From positions 101,822,087 through 101,884,086 of the forward strand of contig CM043964.1 in the NCBI GenBank assembly GCA_014529385.2: a DNA stretch of 62,000 bases, in the 5' to 3' direction. A program made the position numbers and the translations under genes. This document shows positions 46,610-57,489 of this stretch, one piece after another (position 1 is the stretch's first letter; each line of letters opens with the position of its first letter). The notes under the pieces were generated by a model. It had not been told where the DNA came from. It searched no databases and saw only the letters and a list, made by a program, of their open reading frames with translations. The stretch comes from Adiantum capillus-veneris. Lineage: Eukaryota > Streptophyta > Polypodiopsida > Polypodiales > Pteridaceae.

Positions 46610-46958
46610 CTATTGAGTGCTTGAGCCATCTAAGATATGGCGAGCAATGTTTTCTCGCCGCTCTTGGGCGCAGGGAAGCTGTTTGTGCAGCACATCCCAA
46701 GCAATTTGTTCCACATTGCTTAGACCTATATCTTGGCTTAAGGCCACATTACAAAGTACACGACCATGAATGTGTTTCGCAAATGCAGCACTGGCCATAG
46801 ATTTATTTACAAGATAAATGACTTGGGAGGCTTGAGATATGGTTGACAGGCATAGGATGCGGCTCATTGCTTTCATCATTGACACCCAAAATTGACCACA
46901 AGGAGTGTACTCCTTGTGGATTATCGCAAAGCCGTCCTGGGGGAGCTTGCCAAGGTAA
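46610..46958 (-). pseudogene. Gene B, distal half of last exon (left of the copia insertion)
   Basis: The minus-strand frame continues from the copia target site: AHYLGKLPQDGFAIIHKEYT, PCGQFWVSMMKAMSRILCL, VNKSMASAAFAKHIHGRVLC, NVEQIAWDVLHKQLPCAQER and ENIARHILDGSSTQ, then stop at 46610. With the 83 nt of exon right of the element (52221-52139) it totals 432 nt, exactly 144 codons. That shows the two pieces were one exon. No family is recognised. Confidence 0.75.
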
Positions 46959-46963
46959 TGCGC

Positions 46964-47190
46964 TGTTGGAATTAGGGTTGCAGAGAAACACACACAGCTT
47001 GGAGAAGACGAAGGAAGCTCAAGGCACACAATAGAGAGTGTGTTACTTAGTGTGCAATGGAAAAATAGTTAGCCCTAGAGTGATGGGCGTATATACAATG
47101 CACGGGGGAAAAAACATCCTAAAGAGGGAAAAAATGCCCCGGCGGTCCTAGTGTGTTCACACACATCACTACCACATGTATATGGTAACA
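46964..47190 (-). repeat. Copia 3' LTR (227 bp)
   Basis: Pairs with 51912-52138 at equal length, with about six substitutions. Confidence 0.96.
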
Positions 47191-47203
47191 AATCCCCCCT
47201 GGA
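47191..47203 (-). promoter_or_regulatory. Copia polypurine tract
   Basis: Minus-strand CCAGGGGGGATT abuts the 3' LTR. Confidence 0.75.
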
Positions 47204-47265
47204 GTGATGCGGTGAACGAGAGCTGGCACATGAGTAAAGGGAAGTGCCATGCCCTGAGGACAGGA

Positions 47266-49262
47266 TCAGTCCACAAAGGGGAGTAAGCCCAAAGCTTTGC
47301 GGAAAGCTACAAGCTTCTCACGAGACAATGCCTTTGTGAAAAGATCTGCAAGGTTGTCCTGTGTTGGCACATAAGCCAAGCTGATCTCTCCTGCTGAGAG
47401 CCTCTCCCTGACATAGTGGTAATGCACCTCAATGTGCTTTGTGCGAGCATGAAAAACTGGGTTCCTCGCAACTGCCAATGCGCTCTGACTGTCAGTGTAG
47501 ATAGTGTTGGCAGTGTCCTGTCCAACACCCAAGTCAGCCATAAGGCGTCTGAGCCATACACACTCAACCGTAGCTGTGAAGACTGCCCTGTACTCAACCT
47601 CACAACTCGAAGTGGCCACAGTAGGTTGCTTCTTGCTCAACCATGATATACATGAACTGCCAAGCATGAAACAAAAACCACTTGTGGACACTCGCATGTC
47701 AAAACAACCAGCCCAATCTGAGTCCGAAAAAGCATGTAAGTCTGGCGGCAATGATCCCCCCTTGGGATAAAACAAGCCAAGATGTAAAGTGCCACTAAGG
47801 TAGCGGAAAATCCTCTTGACAGCCTGCCAATGCTTAGACCCTGGGCTATGCATAAATCTGCTGACCTGCGAGACTGCAAACTGAATATCTGGCCTCGTGT
47901 TGCATACATAAATGAGGCAGCCAACAGTAGTTTGGTAAAGAGTGACATCAGCAGGATCGCCAGCATCATGTAGACTCAACTTCAAACCTGTTTCCATGGG
48001 AGTGGCAATAGGTTTGCAATCCTCAAGTCCAAACTTACATAGCAATGTCTCTATGTAACTTTTCTGACACAAGGCAATACCACCATCACACTGCTTAAAC
48101 TGTATACCCAAGTAATGATGCAACAGCCCCAAATCTTTCATCTTGAAAGTAGCATTCAAATCAGCCTTAAATTCAGTAATATGTCTCTCATTTGGTCCAG
48201 TGATCAGCAAATCATCAACATAAAGAACCACAATGAGAAATACATCATCCTCACGCTTTACATACAATGTGCTTTCTGTTGGACTGTTACGAAAGCCTCG
48301 TTTAACCAAATGAGTGTCAACTTTCTCATACCAAGCACGAGGAGATTGCTTCAACCCATACAAAGCCTTCTTACATTTGCACACTTTGTCCTCTTGTCCT
48401 TTTATGACAAAACCACGAGGCTGCGTTACATAAACTTCCTCAAATATGTCACCATTCAAGAAAGCAGTAACAATGTCTGATTGATGTACATCCCAACCAA
48501 AATGAGTTGCCAATGCACATAGAAAACGCACAGTAGTCATACGACAAGTGGGAGCAAAAGTCTCTTCATAATCTATGCCTTTTTGTTGTGCATAACCCTT
48601 TGCAACAAGTCGAGCCTTATGGCGATCGATCTCACCATCCGGCTTGCGTTTCAACTTGTAAACCCACTTCGTACCAATGGGCTTTTTGTCAGGAGGCAAA
48701 TCACATAAAGTCCATGTGTCATTCTCTATAAGTGCATCATATTCTGATTTCATGGCAGCAATCCAATTTTCTGAATTCTGTGCTTCATCAAAAGACAGAG
48801 GCTCCTCAACATCATGTAAACTAGACCTAGCCAAAGCATAACAATCTGATGCATAAGATGCATGGCGAGCGCCTGAACGAGTACGACTAGATAAAGGTGC
48901 ATCCAATTTACTGTCACGCAAAGTGTGCACCAGCCATTTTGGCATACCTCTAGTCTGCTCATTTTCAGCCCTTTCCTCATCAAGTACATCATGTACACCT
49001 GCATCAGTAATAGGCTGTTCTAAAACATTTTCAGAAACCCCCATAGGCTGTACATTTGCCTCATTGGAACTTACATTCGTATTTCCACCACTGAAAAGAG
49101 GCAACAAAGTGTCATAAATGTCCTGTGAGCTTACATTAGTGTCTCTAGTACATAACAGCAAGGGCTGAACAGAGTCTTCCACAAACACTACATCCCGTGA
49201 AACCAGAATACGTTTTGTTTGCGGATGATACAACCTGTAACCTTTGCTTTTAGCACTATACC
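47266..49262 (-). pseudogene. Copia reverse transcriptase and RNase H
   Basis: After the second frameshift the frame reads YSAKSKGYRLYHPQTKRILV, then a variable linker. The RT core is GTKWVYKLKRKPDGEIDRHK, ARLVAKGYAQQKGIDYEETF, DVHQSDIVTAFLNGDIFEEV, KALYGLKQSPRAWY and VVLYVDDLLITG (catalytic YVDD near 48200), then LGLLHHYLGIQF. RNase H: SDSDWAGCFDMRVSTSGFCF, ATSSCEVEYRAVFTATVEC, IYTDSQSALAVARNPVFHAR and TKHIEVHYHYVRE. It ends ALGLLPFVD at 47266. All catalytic residues are present. Confidence 0.96.
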
Positions 49263-50800
49263 AACAAAAATACATTTGACAGCCTTATCATCCAATTTTC
49301 TGCGCTGCACTTGTGGCACCAAAGCATATGCCAAACAGCCAAAAACACGCATCTGCTCAATAGAAGGTTTTCTATCATGCCATGCTTCATATGGATTAGT
49401 AGACTGCAAAGCTTTCGTAGGACACCTGTTAAGTACATAAGTGGCACACATGATGGCCTCAAGCCAAAAAGAATGCGGTAAAGCTTGACTTTTGACCATA
49501 CATCGTGCCATTTCCGTTAGTGACCTGTTTTTCCTCTCAGCAACACCATTTTGCTGAGGTGTATAAGGCATTGTACATTGGTGTTTTATCCCACGACTAG
49601 CCAGAAATGCATTAAATTCATGAGACATATACTCCCCCCCTCGATCGGAACGGAGGGTGCCCATAGTACATTTTGAGACATTTTCAGCCATAGCCAAAAA
49701 TTGTTTGAAGCACATAAAAACTTCGGACTTCGCTTTAAGGGGAAATACCCATGCATGCCTGGAGTAATCATCAATGAAAGTCACGAAGTATAGGTAATTG
49801 CCCAAGGACGGAGTTTGCATGGGCCCACAAACATCACTATGCACAAGCTGCAACCTGCATGTGGCCCTAACTGAACCATCCTTTGGAAACTTAGAACGCT
49901 GCATTTTACCCAGAATACAGCCTTCACAAACATGTTTGATAGGTGCTTCAAGAGGCGGCAAAGAAGCAACCATATCAGATTTCTGCAAACGCAGCAAACT
50001 GGCAAAATTCAGATGACCAAAACGTGCATGCCAAAGTTTTGCATCTGAAATAGCCCTTGAATCTGCAACAGCATTTGCAAAATTTTGTCCACACTTGTCA
50101 TACAAAGTGAGCTTATACAGCCCACGGTACAAAAGCCCAGATGCAACAATTTCATCACCAAAACTGAGATCATGAACTGTACATCTGTCATCCACAAATT
50201 TGACTACAAGTCCAAGTCTAGCAAGTGCGGATACAGACAAGAGATTCTTCTTGATCCCAGGTACATAAAGTGCATCAACAAGTGTGAAGGAACTGCCATT
50301 AGCAGCAGTGAGCACAATCTTTCCAACTCCCTGAACTGGATAAGAGGCGTTGTTGGCACAAGTGACTGAATTCCCATGAGGGACAGACTCGAGAGAGGTA
50401 AACAATTCACGATGTGAGGTAATGTGCTTTGTAGCACCACTGTCGAAATACCACACATGTGAATCTGCAGCAACTGACAAGCATGCATCATGGACAACAG
50501 GATTGTAAGTGCACTCTGCGCTAAAAGCCCATTCTGCATCAACATCAGCATCACAATCTCCTTTCACAGAAGACTCAACAATGGCTGCATTTGTAGTGGA
50601 ACCAGCATTTGCAAAGGAACCACCCTCTTTCTTCTTAGCCTCTTTGGCCTTCAACTTAGGACACGACTTGATCAAGTGATCATTGGCTTTACAATAATGG
50701 CAACGCATCTTCTTTTTGCCCTTATCACCAGAATTGCCGGACGAAGTGCTGCCAGCAGAAGCATTAGGAACAAAATTTTTGCCACTCGCAGCAGACCATA
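49263..50800 (-). pseudogene. Copia zinc knuckle, protease and integrase
   Basis: Zinc knuckle CHYCKANDHLIKSC (about 50660-50700). Protease: WYFDSGATKHITSHREL (DSGA near 50430). Pre-integrase zinc domain: LWHARFGHLNFASLLRLQ and CEGCILGKMQRSKFP. Integrase core: LVHSDVCGPMQTPSLGNYLY, FIDDYSRHAWVFPL, TLRSDRGGEYMSHEFN and TMPYTPQQNGVAERKNRSLT give D, D and E. It ends in VFGCLAYALVPQVQRRKLDD and KCIFVG, where a missing base shifts the frame. Confidence 0.95.
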
Positions 50801-51550
50801 AGAAGTGGCTGCATTACTGTTACCACCCTTTCTTTGAGAAGCAATAAAAGCCTGTTCAACTGCACGCTGCCTAGTCCTGTTTTTTCTAGAAAGTGACTCT
50901 TGCAACAGCAATGTGCATAATGCATCAAACTTGACAACTTCAGGATTTCCTTGGGTCATCAGTCTCCAAGTACTAGCAAAAGTCTGGTAGGAATCTGGTA
51001 AGGCATCAAGAACAGTCTGCACAAGGGAACTGTCCGAAATGACTTCACCTGCAGAAATGAGTTGCTCATTGATATCCTTGACACTAGCAAGGAAAGTGTC
51101 CATATCATCTTCCTCATGCATAATCTTCAACTCTAGCTCTTTACGCAGCAAAGCAATTTTAGCCTCATTGCGGCTTGCATAAAGACCTGCTAGAATATCC
51201 CAAGCCTGTTTTGCAGATTTTGCTGAACGGATGTGAGGAATAATGGTGCGCTTCACAGACAACGCAATCAATGCTTGAGCCTGCGCATCCTTAACATCCC
51301 AACGAGCTTGTTCTGCCGTAGGCAAAACAACTCTAACAGCTGCAATCCTTGCAGCAAGACCTGCAACATCCTCAACATCGCCTACATCTTCAGAACCAGG
51401 ACGTACATCAATGCCCTGCACAATGTTCCAGACACCTTTTGACAGAAGAACATGTTGCATCATATAAGCCCACATAGGGTAGTTGTCCCCATCCAACCTG
51501 TCCTCAGCAGCAAACATCTTGAACACATCTGTGTTGTTGTTGTCAGCCAT
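50801..51550 (-). pseudogene. Copia gag
   Basis: ATG at 51550 (MADNNNTDVFKMFAAEDRLD). It has copia-type gag motifs: GDNYPMWAYMMQHVLLSKGVW, AKQAWDILAGLYASRNEAK, ALLRKELELKIMHEEDDMDT, DINEQLISAGEVISDSSLVQ, VLDALPDSYQTFAS. After NSNAATSYG a 1-nt deletion throws the frame out; the correct continuation (SAASGKNFVPNASAGS) lies in the next frame and leads to the zinc knuckle. Confidence 0.94.
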
Positions 51551-51897
51551 GGTAAATGCTGCACCTGATGTGAAAACTGCCCGAAAATAGGAGAAATGGA
51601 GCGGGAACAACTTGTGCTATATAGCACAAACCGTAGAAGACTATAAGGCACCTGTTATGTAGAAAACGGCACTGACAGAAAATCTGCACAAAATGACGAA
51701 ATAGCCTGTGCAGTACTGCCCGTAGTGGAAACGGAGGCCGAAATGAGCCCAAATCAAAATTCTGAGCAGACCAAGCTCTTCGAGCTTACCAAAATATTTG
51801 TCGACCTGCGAACGCTCGCCAAAGCTCACTGAAATCGGAGAAAGTGAGCAGGCGTGTGTTGGAGCAGCTGGCGACTAAGCCCGGGAGGACGTGACCT

Positions 51898-51909
51898 GCT
51901 CTGATACCA
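51898..51909 (-). promoter_or_regulatory. Copia primer binding site (tRNA-iMet)
   Basis: Minus-strand TGGTATCAGAGC, two bases inside the 5' LTR; perfect initiator tRNA-Met complement. Confidence 0.95.
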
Positions 51910-51911
51910 AT

Positions 51912-52138
51912 TGTTGGAATTAGTGTTACAGAGAAACACACACAGCTTGGAGAAGACGAAGGAAGCTCAAGGCACACAATAGAGAGTGTGTTACTTAGTG
52001 TGCAATGGAAAAATAGTTAGCCCTAGAGTGATGGGCGTATATAGAATGCACGGGGGAAAAAACCTCCTAAAGAGGGAAAAAATGCCCCGGCGGTCCTAGT
52101 GTGTTCACACACATCACTACCACATGTATATGATAACA
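51912..52138 (-). repeat. Copia 5' LTR (227 bp)
   Basis: Partner of 46964-47190. The element 5' end is at 52138. Confidence 0.96.
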
Positions 52139-53400
52139 TGCGCAAGGGATGACTCCCATCCGAAAGCTTGGCGCCTACTATCTCCTCCGCGACTTGGATG
52201 CTCATTCAGCTCCACAACATTCTACAAAGAAATCAATAGGTAAATAAGATTTAAAAATGCAACAATGAAAATTAATGTAATCAGAAAACAAAAATTAATT
52301 GATACCTCTTGTTTTTCGTTGTCCTCATCGTTTATGCCTTTGCTGTCAAGAGAAATGGATGAATTGGGAGCCATAGCGACACTCTCAAGTTCATCCATAT
52401 GAACATGCATAAGAGTGCGTTGGGCTTCAAGCAATGCGCGCGTAGCTAAAAACTCATCCTCCGAAACAGATGAGTGCGGTGCATCTGTCACCACCACCAT
52501 TGCCAACTCCACTGTATCTACCACACTCTCTCCAAGGGGTAGGAGGCTTCGATCCAGTGGATCGGAGGAGGGGTCAATGGCAGAGGACTCTACAGTGGCA
52601 CAGAGAATGGACAGGCACTCATCCATGCGGATGTCAAATTTTTTTTCAAGATCATGTAGAAACAAATATTCCTCCCCATTTATGAAAATTGGGGAGAGCC
52701 GTTCAAAAAAAACCTTCGGAGTTAATGTCTCCTCCGACGCATCTGCAGTGGGCTTGAAGGATGCTTCTGCACCCTTATCACCCATGGATTTTGCGGCATC
52801 CATGACACCTCCTGGGTAGGTTAGGGCAAGAATATTGCCCTCTTTGCTTGCATCCCAGGGCGCTGTAGTGGGCTCCTTTGTGTCCTTGACGACACCCCCA
52901 AGGCGCAAATGAGGCAAACTCACCTCAGATCTTTCAGGCTCCTCCACAAGAAGAAACACAAAAGTTGCCAAGCGACTTAGAAACTGGGTGCCGACCTTCT
53001 TCTTTATCAAACATGAATCTTCAATATACTGACCTGCCTCACCTGCAATTACACAAAATCGCTGAAGCCGCTGGGTGAAAGGCCGATCGCCTTTGTGTAT
53101 GTAGCGAAGCAAATCGCATGGAATCTACAATTCCTCTTGTTCGACAATTGGTACAACATATTTGTCGATGTAGATTTCAAAAAATTCCAAGATAGGTTGA
53201 AAAGATTGGATGTTTAGGTGAATAGTTGCGTTCACATCAAGGAATTGGGTGAAGAAATTGTGGAGATTGTCACGATCTTGCCACTCGGTTGTTTGTAAAA
53301 ACGCTTGGAAGCGTTGTAACACTGTGGCTTCGGGAGGGGTGGAGGAGGATGCTATGATGCTAGCTACTAAGGTAGGAATGCAAAGAGTGCTAGAGCTCAA
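52139..53400 (-). pseudogene. Gene B, exon 1, intron and proximal last exon
   Basis: The minus-strand frame opens at 53400 with TTG where ATG is expected (LSSSTLCIPTLVAS); no in-frame ATG lies between it and the upstream stop. It continues FFTQFLDVNATIHLNIQSF and IDKYVVPIVEQEEL, a TAG (53125-53127), then IPCDLLRYIHKGDRPFTQRL, VGTQFLSRLATFVFLLVEEP and a long acidic region (VFFERLSPIFINGEEYLF). Exon 1 ends at 52306; the intron 52222-52305 (84 nt, GTATCA...TTTGTAG) joins NEKQE to NVVELNEHPSRGGD. The exon then runs into the copia TSD. The 1,095-nt exon is exactly 365 codons. Loss of ATG, a nonsense codon and the copia insert make it a pseudogene. Family unknown. Confidence 0.7.
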
Positions 53401-53456
53401 ATGAGAGTGTGAATAGGCTATGTAGGTGAATTGTGAAAATTGTAGGGTTTAGGAGG

Positions 53457-53466
53457 CTTTATATAG
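53457..53466 (-). promoter_or_regulatory. TATA box of gene B
   Basis: Minus-strand CTATATAAAG lies about 57 bp upstream of the presumed start, preceded by poly-G and poly-T tracts (plus-strand C and A runs, 53467-53493). Confidence 0.6.
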
Positions 53467-53676
53467 CCCCCCCCCCCTCCAAAAAAAAAAAAACAATTAA
53501 AATATTAAACAATTTTCACACAGTAACACAAATAACAAGAAGTTATAAAAAACTTACAAACTAGATTACAATCATTTAACTCTAAAAACACATCACTACG
53601 ACTTTAAGATAATGTGCATTGCCAAAATTTGATACAACCATCTGTTTGAATTTACAATTGTGATATTATAGGAAAT

Positions 53677-55053
53677 TTAAGTACAAAACATAACTACTCT
53701 AATGATAAAATCAGATTCTTCTTCCGTCATCCACGCCTTTTCAATTTGAATCGTGCTCTCCATGCGGCTACCAAGCTAGCAAAAAAATAAGAAATAGCAT
53801 ACCCACCTTAGAGTGAGGAATAATCCAAAGAACATAAAGATTACATAATTAAGATAGAAAGATCATTCACCGTACGTCGTCCAATGCAAAACTTTGTAGC
53901 TTCTCCATGCTCTAAACCCATTATCATTAAGTGCTCCCGCATATTGGCCAATGTCCAATGCTTGTTCACTTGGACGGTCTCAACAACACCACTCGACAAT
54001 TTGATTGCAATTTCAAATACCTCAACTGTAGCATCGGTGGATTGCAATGGAATCCATTCACTAAGCTTGCACATCCATCTTTCATAGAAGTACTGCATGT
54101 AAAGGGTGGAGCGCACCTTGATGAAACGGATAGCAATGCCGAAACTTCGAACCTGACACCGAAAGCAATCTCCGTTGTGAAGTCCTTCAAGATACCCCCA
54201 CTTCTCGCCAAGGATGGCTTCCAATGTATCATAATGTAGATCTTTGCAAACATACATAGTGTTTGTATGATGGAAAGGCAAAGATCCAAATATGCTAGCG
54301 AAGACATGAGCAGGACAACACCATCCAAGCCCAACGGAACGCGAGGCTTTTCCAAATTTTAATGATGCTCTCACATCAGCTACAATCTTGGCTTTCAAAG
54401 ACATTACAATGAATGCATCTGGCTTTGGCCACTCCATGCTACGCAAGGTTGTAGCCTCCAAAGATTGTAGCTCTCTATAGCCTTGCTCATTTGTAGGTAC
54501 AATGTACTTGTGGATGTAGAAGAACACCCTTTGCCGTGAAAGGTTTGATGAAGTTGTGTTGGGAAAGAGCATATCCCCAAGACTTGCATGCATGGCCGTA
54601 AATGTGCCTGAAAGGCACGAGAGCGGTTGCTCCTCCACAAGGCTAGAAGGAAAAACATCTACATAGAAACAAAACAGTCCGTGAAATGTAAAAAGTCCAT
54701 TTTTTAAACCACCAAAACCATTGAAGTGCAAGGGACATACAATTACAAGGAAAATTCCTTGGGTTGGTGATCCCTCGTAGACGTATGTGTCCAAACATGA
54801 AGACATGTTGAACGATTGCCACCGTACCCTTGTCTCTTACTTGCTTGAAGCCTATTAGTCTTCCCTTCCAATGGAGATCAATGTTTGCTCTTTCACGAAC
54901 ACGATGGGGAACGATTGCGAAAGGTTGCATGTAGACCCAAGCACCTTCTTGAAAAACCTGAGGTTCCCATTGCTGCTCCTCATTCTTCGAGTTGTGGAGA
55001 ACCATACTTTGAATGATGGGTTTGGGGCATCTATTTTGACCATTGTTGGCCAT
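53677..55053 (-). CDS. Gene A: apparently intact three-exon gene, unknown protein (397 aa)
   Basis: Start ATG at 55053 (MANNGQNRCPKPIIQSM). Proposed exons are 55053-54747, 54658-53871 and 53775-53677; introns 54659-54746 (GTAATT...ATGTAG, 88 nt) and 53776-53870 (GTGAAT...TGCTAG, 95 nt). Exons total 1,194 nt, i.e. 397 residues plus TAA, with all phases agreeing and no stop. The first third reads GAWVYMQPFAIVPHRVRERA, DLHWKGRLIGFKQVRDKGTV and AIVQHVFMFGHIR, a beta-rich stretch with the feel of a BAH or PWWP-like reader. Then EEQPLSCLSGTFTAMHASLG, FFYIHKYIVPTNEQ and GLGWCCPAHVFASIFGSLPF follow. Near the C-terminus FEIAIKLSSGVVETVQV with WTLANMREHL resembles a ubiquitin-like fold. These domain ideas are guesses by eye. 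An alternative donor for intron 1 exists at FKQ|GTAAGA but breaks phase. Confidence 0.6.
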
Positions 55054-55063
55054 GGATGCTTAA

Positions 55064-55260
55064 GTGGGAGCTTGAAATTGCAATGGAGAGCTTGGGGAAG
55101 GAGGAGGGAGACAGAGTTTAGAGAGAGAGTGGGAGGTTAAAGTTGCAATGGAGAGCTTGAGGAAGGAGGAGGGAGACAGATTTTAGAGAGAGAGAGTGGG
55201 AGCTTAAAATTGCAATGAAGAGCTTGAGGAAGGAGGAGGGTGTAAGAGTTTAGAGAGAGA
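55064..55260. repeat. Three ~65-bp tandem repeats upstream of gene A
   Basis: GTGGGAG[CG]TT recurs at 55064, 55129, 55196 and 55261 (periods 65, 67, 65). Each unit contains TGCAATG[GA]AGAGCTTG and a GA-rich end. They lie just upstream of the gene A start, in its presumed 5' UTR or promoter. Confidence 0.9.
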
Positions 55261-55649
55261 GTGGGAGCTTTGTGTTATGGAAAGGGGCTATGGAGGAAGG
55301 GAGTCTTGGGAAAGAGGTTCCAGAGTGAGAAAATGACTTTTTGATCATAGGGTAGGTTTGGGGGGAGTTTTGGATGGAATATTTTGAATTTAAGTTTTTT
55401 TAAAAAAGTTTTGAAATTTTAGGGTTTTTGCAAAAACGTATCTGTGGACCCACCACTCCCCCCCCCCCCCCCCCCCTTTATCCATCCACCTCCCTCTAGG
55501 AGACAAAGCAATAAATGAGTGGACAACCCTATTATTCCCTCTACTTTCTTAGGTTCTAGACTTATATACATTGATCTCTTCCTATTGGCTGGAGCCTAAT
55601 GAACCTTAATCCTATATGGCCCAAGGAGAGTCCACATTTTTCCTAATGC
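55261..55649. other. Intergenic with a 20-bp poly(C) run
   Basis: An uninterrupted run of 20 C lies at 55458-55477. No gene is recognised. Confidence 0.7.
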
Positions 55650-56368
55650 AGGGCCCCACCCTTTTGCCAATACTTTTGGCAATTTATATCAATTGTTGCT
55701 TACACTTAGTATTTTGTACAAAATATTTTTATATCGAAGACAATAACTTGTTTGGTGGAAATAGCTCACTTTGTGATTTCCATTCTGCAAGGATTTTTTG
55801 TGATTGGCTATAAAAAGGTGTGCCAATGCCATGATTTTATTCAAAATTGTATGGTTTTTGTAAGCACAAAAGAACATAGTGCTATCATACCACAGTCTTG
55901 TCATCCTCTTCCATCATAAAACTCTAAATAGGTCAACCCAGATTCCCAAAGTCACCTAAGCCACATTGACAAATGAGCCATAAGGGTGGTAGAAATATGG
56001 TTAAGGATACTTGCTCCTCTTATTCACTTGTGAGCAAGAAGAAGTAGAAGAAAAATGAGAGAAAAGTCCATGAGAAAAAGACCATAGAGGAGGACATAGA
56101 AGAGAAAGTAGAGGCACATTATAAGCCAGTTTTCATTAGCTTAACTTACCTTAAATAAATCTCACCATGGTTGGAAAAGTATTTAAGCCCTTCTGGTGTA
56201 GGGTTAGAAGATGGCTACTTACAACACAATTAAATTGGAATAAACATGTAGATACAAATCCAAGGGCGGTCACAATTGTGGATGAAAGTGAAAGATTATA
56301 TTGGGAGCTACACAAGAGCTAGAACCAATGATATAGTAACAGTGGAAGCCTTTGGCTCAATTTACTAA
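55650..56368 (+). repeat. Direct repeat DR4, copy 1
   Basis: Matches 57490-58195 (roughly three-quarters identical). It runs from GCCCCACCCTT through GATTGGCTATAAAAAGG (TATA-like) and CATAGTGCTATCATACCACA to GTGGAAGCCTTTGG. It carries a short conserved frame starting MVGKVFKPFW-CRVRRWLL near 56166. The pair could be LTR-like repeats around 56369-57489, or a tandem duplication of about 1.84 kb. Confidence 0.8.
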
Positions 56369-57489
56369 CCCAATAATTTAGTGTAAACATGTCTTGATGG
56401 GGTTCTCCTCATTCCTAAATTAACCCAATTATTCATATGTTAAGAGAATGGCAAAATTAAAGTGAAAACATATCTTGATGAGGTTCTTTTCACTTTGGTT
56501 TTTATTATTGTGCTACTCAGATCCTATGCTTGTTATATTTTTTTGTGCTACTATGTACTTCTTACAGACCTCTATCTCTGAAGCATAGAGGAATGGCAGC
56601 TGATGGAGTGTTTCATTGACATTTTGAATCTTTAGTAAATGGCCTCATTGGGGAAGAGGTTCACAAAGGGAGAATCATGGGTTTCTTGTAGAGAATGAGG
56701 TATTCTTTTTCCACCAAAATCCATGAAGGATTGGGTTAGTGTCTCCAAGCTTGTACTGCTTAATTTTTAAGAGTGGAGAGTGGATGCTACCAAGATTGAC
56801 AACAAGTGAAAGCAACAGGTGAAAGACCTATTATTAAATTCAAAAATGTTCAAAGACTAACATTGCAAGCAAACATAGTAGACTTTCAATTTTTATACCC
56901 ATCAATATTATATTGCAAAGGTGGATGTGAAAGCATCTAGAACAATAATGTCAATTAAGTGCTTAGACATAGAAGATGTGTTGAAATTTGTGGATGAAGG
57001 TTGAGCTCAAAAAATAGTGAATCAAGTCATTTGGAAAGTGTATCTAGCTCCATTACATGTAAATACATGATCCATACCCAAAACTTCATTATCTCATTTC
57101 TTTTACAGTTGTTGGTGGCATCATGTGGGGGTTGAATTAGTCACTTAAATTAAAACATGGATGATTATACTGAGAAATTCATCCAAAGCATTGATGTGTG
57201 GATGAGCAATGAGCACCTCGCCACCTTCAAGATAAGATCCACGTGCACACTGCACCAACTAAAGCAAGATCTGTAGAATGAAGAGATAGATTTACGTGTT
57301 GTTATTGCTTTGAGATAGTTAGCAATAAGTTGTGTAGATGATTTCTTTCTTTCTATCATTTTTTTCTTTTGTGTGTCATAGTTTTACTTTGTCTTTTGGA
57401 TAATATGGCTTGTAGGTCTCAACAGGGATTAAAAAGAAATTTCTATGCAAGGAAGTCTAATTCAAATTTAAAGCATACTTCCTAGTTAG
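56369..57489 (+). repeat. Dispersed repeat DR3, copy 3 (between the DR4 copies)
   Basis: Shares CTTGATGGGGTTCTCCTC, GGGGGTTGAATTAGTCAC, the MDDYTEKFIQSIDVWMSNEH segment (57157-57275, ended by TAG) and the tail with 15475-16165. Outside these blocks the sequence is non-coding. Confidence 0.7.

Larger units (their letters stand above)
46964..52138 (-). mobile_element. Ty1/copia LTR retrotransposon, nearly complete, inserted in gene B
   Basis: This 5,175-bp minus-strand element has 227-bp LTRs (46964-47190 and 51912-52138) with TGTTACC...CCAACA ends in element orientation. A perfect TSD TGCGC lies at 46959-46963 and 52139-52143. It has a tRNA-iMet primer site and a G-rich polypurine tract. Order gag, protease, integrase, RT, RNase H is copia-type. 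Only two 1-nt deletions break the polyprotein (near 50800 and 49263); restoring both would give 1,429 codons including the stop. The LTRs differ at about six positions, so insertion is fairly recent. Confidence 0.97.
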
